A program made the position numbers and the translations under genes. Below are positions 61,069 through 64,000 of a stretch of DNA of 64,000 nucleotides, piece after piece (position 1 is the stretch's first letter; each line of letters opens with the position of its first letter). The notes under the pieces are model-generated. The model was not told the DNA's origin. It worked only from the letters and a program-made list of their open reading frames with translations, and made no database searches. The stretch is from Prevotella sp. khp7 (GTDB lineage Bacteria; Bacteroidota; Bacteroidia; Bacteroidales; Bacteroidaceae): the NCBI RefSeq assembly GCF_900109055.1, contig NZ_FOIV01000002.1, positions 1 to 64,000 of the forward strand, given 5' to 3'.

Positions 61069-61142
61069 CAAAATAATTGAGAATTAAGAACTCTTTTTTA
61101 AGAAAAAGCGGCAATGCCGAGTGAAGAATTAAGATTTTTCAT

Positions 61143-61150
61143 TATCTTTG
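61143..61150 (+). promoter_or_regulatory. -7 box of murF
   Basis: TATCTTTG, 20 bases before the murF ATG at 61171; -33 not clear. An in-frame ATG at 61114 lies upstream of this box and is rejected as the start. Confidence 0.5.
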
Positions 61151-61170
61151 CAGCAAAATTCACGAAGTTT

Positions 61171-62511
61171 ATGGAAATAAAGGAACTCTACAAGTTATAC
61201 CAGCAACACCCTTGCATCACGACTGATAGTCGTGACTGTCCTCAAGGAAGTATTTTCTTGGCCTTGAAAGGCGAGTTGTTTGATGGCAATAAGTTTGCCG
61301 CGTCAGCTATCGAGAAAGGGTGTGCCTATGCTATTGTCGACGATGCGTCTGTTGTTCCTGCCAGCGACAATCGATTCATTGTGGTTCAGGATTGCCTGCA
61401 GACCTTCAAGGATTTGGCACGCGAGCATCGCCGTCAGTTCAACATCCCTGTCATCGGCATTACTGGTACCAACGGCAAGACAACCACCAAGGAGCTGATT
61501 GCTGCCGTACTTTCTCAGAAATACAATGTACTCTATACCCAAGGAAACTTCAACAACGACGTAGGCGTTCCCAAGACCCTATTCCGCCTCTCCAACGAGC
61601 ATGAGATTGCTGTCATCGAGATGGGAGCTAGTCATCCCGGTGACATCAAGACGCTGGCAGAAACAGCAGAGCCGACCTGCGGTCTGATAACAAATGTAGG
61701 CAAAGCTCATTTACAGGGTTTCGGCTCTTTCGAGGGTGTAATCAAGACAAAATGTGAGCTCTACGATTTCCTTCGCAAACAAAAAGACAGTCTCATCTTC
61801 ATTAATGCCGATAATGAGCACTTGGTAGACCAAATCAGCGATGACGAAGAACTCTGGCTTTCGCCTTATTCTACAGATCCTGACAATCAGTATTCATGCA
61901 TCAGTGGCGAGATTATATCGTGCGACCCCTTCTTGAAGTTCCGCTGGCGCGAACCGCTCATGGTTCTTGAAGAAGAAGGCCGAAGCACCAAATGGCACAA
62001 GGTACAGACACAGCTTATCGGCTCTTACAATATCGACAATCTGCTTGCTGCCATCGCCGTAGGCATCAATTTCGGAGTTGACCGAAAGAAAATCTGCGCA
62101 GCCCTTGAGGAGTATACACCTTCAAACAACCGCAGCCAGATGACCATCACAGAGAAGAACCACCTGATTGTGGATGCATACAATGCAAATCCCTCGTCTA
62201 TGCAGGCAGCATTGGAAAACTTCAAGCTGATGCAAGCCGACAACAAGATGGCAATTCTCGGAGCCATGCGCGAACTAGGTGAAGTGTCGGCTGAAGAACA
62301 CCAGCGCATTGTTGACTATCTGAAGACCACAGACGTCAAAACCGTCTGGTTGGTGGGTGAGGAATTTAAAGACATCAAGTGCGACTATCATAAGTTCAAC
62401 GATGTAGAAGAAGTGAAGGCTGCCATCAAAGCCCAGTGCCCAGAAGGCCAGTACATTCTCATCAAAGGTTCCAATAGTACCAAACTCTTCCAATTGCCCG
62501 AACTGCTTTAG
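61171..62511 (+). CDS. murF: UDP-MurNAc-tripeptide-D-Ala-D-Ala ligase
   Basis: 446 residues from MEIKELYKLYQQHP. N-terminal domain with TDSRDCPQGSIFLALKGE, the ATP site VIGITGTNGKTTTKELIAAV, and AVIEMGASHPGDIKTLAE; the C-terminal domain contains IVDAYNANPSSMQAALENF and IKGSNSTKLFQL. It adds D-Ala-D-Ala to the peptidoglycan precursor, the product of Ddl at 46 kb. The next gene begins 2 bases past its stop. Confidence 0.95.
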   Translation: MEIKELYKLYQQHPCITTDSRDCPQGSIFLALKGELFDGNKFAASAIEKGCAYAIVDDASVVPASDNRFIVVQDCLQTFKDLAREHRRQFNIPVIGITGTNGKTTTKELIAAVLSQKYNVLYTQGNFNNDVGVPKTLFRLSNEHEIAVIEMGASHPGDIKTLAETAEPTCGLITNVGKAHLQGFGSFEGVIKTKCELYDFLRKQKDSLIFINADNEHLVDQISDDEELWLSPYSTDPDNQYSCISGEIISCDPFLKFRWREPLMVLEEEGRSTKWHKVQTQLIGSYNIDNLLAAIAVGINFGVDRKKICAALEEYTPSNNRSQMTITEKNHLIVDAYNANPSSMQAALENFKLMQADNKMAILGAMRELGEVSAEEHQRIVDYLKTTDVKTVWLVGEEFKDIKCDYHKFNDVEEVKAAIKAQCPEGQYILIKGSNSTKLFQLPELL

Positions 62512-62513
62512 AC

Positions 62514-63428
62514 ATGAACAACACTTTCTCTTGGCTGGGATTACTGCTTTGTCTACTGGTTTTTACCAGTTGTAAGGATCGGCACTCGACATTCACACTC
62601 GAGAAGGTAAATGCCGTCTACTACTGGCGTACAGACCTGAAGCTCGATTCTACCGAGAGAATCTTTCTTCAGCGACATCACATCAACAAGGTGTATTGCC
62701 GCTATTTCGATGTAGTGATGAGCGATGACGATGCAACAGAACCAAAGCCAAATGCTACCATCTCGTTCTCTGACACCCTTCCCGAAAATATCGAGCTCAT
62801 TCCCACCGTATACATCACCGAAGACTGTATGCATCGTCCATATCAGGGACTGGCGAAAAAAATTGTAAAGCGCATACAGCAGATGAACGAGACCAACGAC
62901 ATCAGACACGTTAGCGAGATACAGATAGACTGCGACTACACCTCGAAAAGCCGAAACATTTACTATCAATTTCTCGAAGAGGTGAAACAAGCTTGGGGAG
63001 GTACACTCTCCACCACCATCCGCCTTCACCAACTCTCGATGGCTATCCCGCCCGCCGACTATGGCGTGTTGATGGTTTATAACACAGGCGACCCTCGTAA
63101 GTGGAAAGAGCGCCGCTCAACTGATGGTCGCTTACTCGAAGAAGGCAAAAACCCCGTTCTTGACTATCGCGATGTATTTCCATATCTGAGTAAGCTCGAC
63201 GATTACCCCCTACCCCTTGCTACAGCCTATCCCGTATACCAATGGATCAGGAACATCGAAGGGGTCAGGGTGGAGCATACTGTTGAAGCCGCCGAGATTC
63301 TGAAAGTAAAACAGGCACTGGAAAAAGAGCGTAAGGATCTCAAGAATGCCATTATCACCTATCATTTAGACAAAGAAAACATTAACAGATATAAGCCCAA
63401 AACCTATGAAGAGATTTATCATCATTAA
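62514..63428 (+). CDS. lipoprotein of unknown function, possible TIM-barrel fold
   Basis: 304 residues with lipobox VFTSC (Cys about 20). The body has alternating strands and helices: AVYYWRTDLKLDSTERIFLQ, KVYCRYFDVVM, IELIPTVYITEDCM, ISEIQIDCDYT-like HVSEIQIDCDYTSKSRN and STTIRLHQLSM. This pattern, with an Asp at the end of a strand (QIDCDYT), resembles DUF3142/glycosidase-like barrels; I am not certain of the family. It is co-transcribed with murF (2-base gap) and overlaps the next gene by 23 bases. Confidence 0.65.
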   Translation: MNNTFSWLGLLLCLLVFTSCKDRHSTFTLEKVNAVYYWRTDLKLDSTERIFLQRHHINKVYCRYFDVVMSDDDATEPKPNATISFSDTLPENIELIPTVYITEDCMHRPYQGLAKKIVKRIQQMNETNDIRHVSEIQIDCDYTSKSRNIYYQFLEEVKQAWGGTLSTTIRLHQLSMAIPPADYGVLMVYNTGDPRKWKERRSTDGRLLEEGKNPVLDYRDVFPYLSKLDDYPLPLATAYPVYQWIRNIEGVRVEHTVEAAEILKVKQALEKERKDLKNAIITYHLDKENINRYKPKTYEEIYHH

Positions 63429-64000
63429 CCTACTGGCAGTTCTCACACTGCCCACTTTCGCTTGTGCCTGGGGAGATCCCGAAAACCCCTATTTATTCAG
63501 CATCTACACGTCCAACAACTTCAAAGATCGTGTAGAACGCATCTGCAACGACAACTGGAAAGCCTACCTTGGCTCGACAGAAGAATATTTCTGGTTCAAT
63601 GCTGACGATGCCATCAAGGCCGCCCGTCAGAAAGGCGATGCACTGATGGTGAGCTACGTGCAGAACTTGAACAAATATCTCAATTGTGTCAGTATCGAAC
63701 AGCGCAAACAGAATGAGTGGAACTACCCCACCAAAGATGAAATCACCACCCAGCAGACCCTTCTGAATGCTATTCGTGTCTATGCCCTCAGCAAGACGAA
63801 AACCAGACTGCGCTCCCAGCATGCTCTGCTTTACATGCGTTGCAACATGATGATGGGTCGTCACCAAGACAACATCACCTTTTGGGAACAAACGGCCAGC
63901 AAGTATATCGAGACTGTCTATAAAGACATGATGAAGAACATTTATGCGGGTGCCCTCTACAAAACAGGACGTGAGGATGAGGCTGGAGAGATGTTTGCAG
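63406..64000 (+). CDS. secreted TPR-like protein, 3' end beyond window
   Basis: At least 198 residues, cut by the window end. It starts at ATG 63406, inside the end of the previous gene, with MKRFIIINLLAVLTLPTFAC as signal (a Cys at about residue 20 could make it a lipoprotein). The rest is helical with TPR-like features: YFWFNADDAIKAARQKGDAL, LLNAIRVYALSKTKTRLRSQ, ALLYMRCNMMMGRHQDNITF and YKDMMKNIYAGALYKTGRED. The overlap suggests translational coupling and a shared role with the preceding lipoprotein. Function unknown. Confidence 0.7.
   Translation, partial: MKRFIIINLLAVLTLPTFACAWGDPENPYLFSIYTSNNFKDRVERICNDNWKAYLGSTEEYFWFNADDAIKAARQKGDALMVSYVQNLNKYLNCVSIEQRKQNEWNYPTKDEITTQQTLLNAIRVYALSKTKTRLRSQHALLYMRCNMMMGRHQDNITFWEQTASKYIETVYKDMMKNIYAGALYKTGREDEAGEMFA

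Overview
The window looks like chromosomal DNA of a Prevotella-like member of the Bacteroidales. Supporting signs are the 5' end of a 16S rRNA gene at the left edge, many promoters of the Bacteroidetes type (TAnnTTTG at -7 with TTTG or TTG about 19-21 bases upstream), a SusC/SusD pair, abundant SPII lipoproteins, few purine-rich ribosome binding sites, and an arginine pathway with the N-succinylornithine-type transcarbamylase known from Bacteroides.

Left part (1-18.9 kb). The rRNA operon reads out of the window to the left. To its right lie a small lipoprotein gene and the arginine genes argR, a GNAT N-acylglutamate synthase candidate, argG and argC. A membrane-bound AraC-type regulator faces argC tail to tail and is divergent from a three-gene envelope operon. 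A ten-gene plus-strand run then carries argD, proC, a LolA-like protein, an XRE/cupin regulator, an acyl-CoA synthetase, a YraN protein, proB, proA, a TPR-SpoIIE phosphatase and the argF-like transcarbamylase. Together these give much of arginine and proline synthesis; argB, argE and argH are not here.

Middle part (18.9-44 kb). After a DUF3089 hydrolase come three copies of an unusual two-gene module: a polytopic membrane protein (DUF6057-like) and a lipoprotein with one CxxCH haem-c motif followed by a TolB/WD40-like propeller. One copy follows a threonine aldolase gene on the plus strand. Two copies, separated by a small DUF4369-like lipoprotein gene, lie on the minus strand downstream of a GH115 alpha-glucuronidase and a GH2 beta-mannosidase in what looks like one seven-gene operon. 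The two operons converge on a long near-perfect palindrome. A SusC-SusD-glycan-binding lipoprotein locus lies upstream of the glycosidase operon. The haem/propeller module is the best candidate here for an undescribed system.

Right part (44-64 kb). This is mostly housekeeping: an envelope operon (PASTA protein, rluD, ddl, acyltransferase, lipoprotein), rpmH divergent from efp, then GT2, radC, a DUF59 Fe-S protein, lpxH-like and kdgK genes, two tandem CotH-family lipoproteins (one with degenerate motifs), pta-ackA, folP-cdaA, and murF followed by two envelope-protein genes, the last cut by the window end. No tRNA, CRISPR array, insertion sequence or prophage was recognised.
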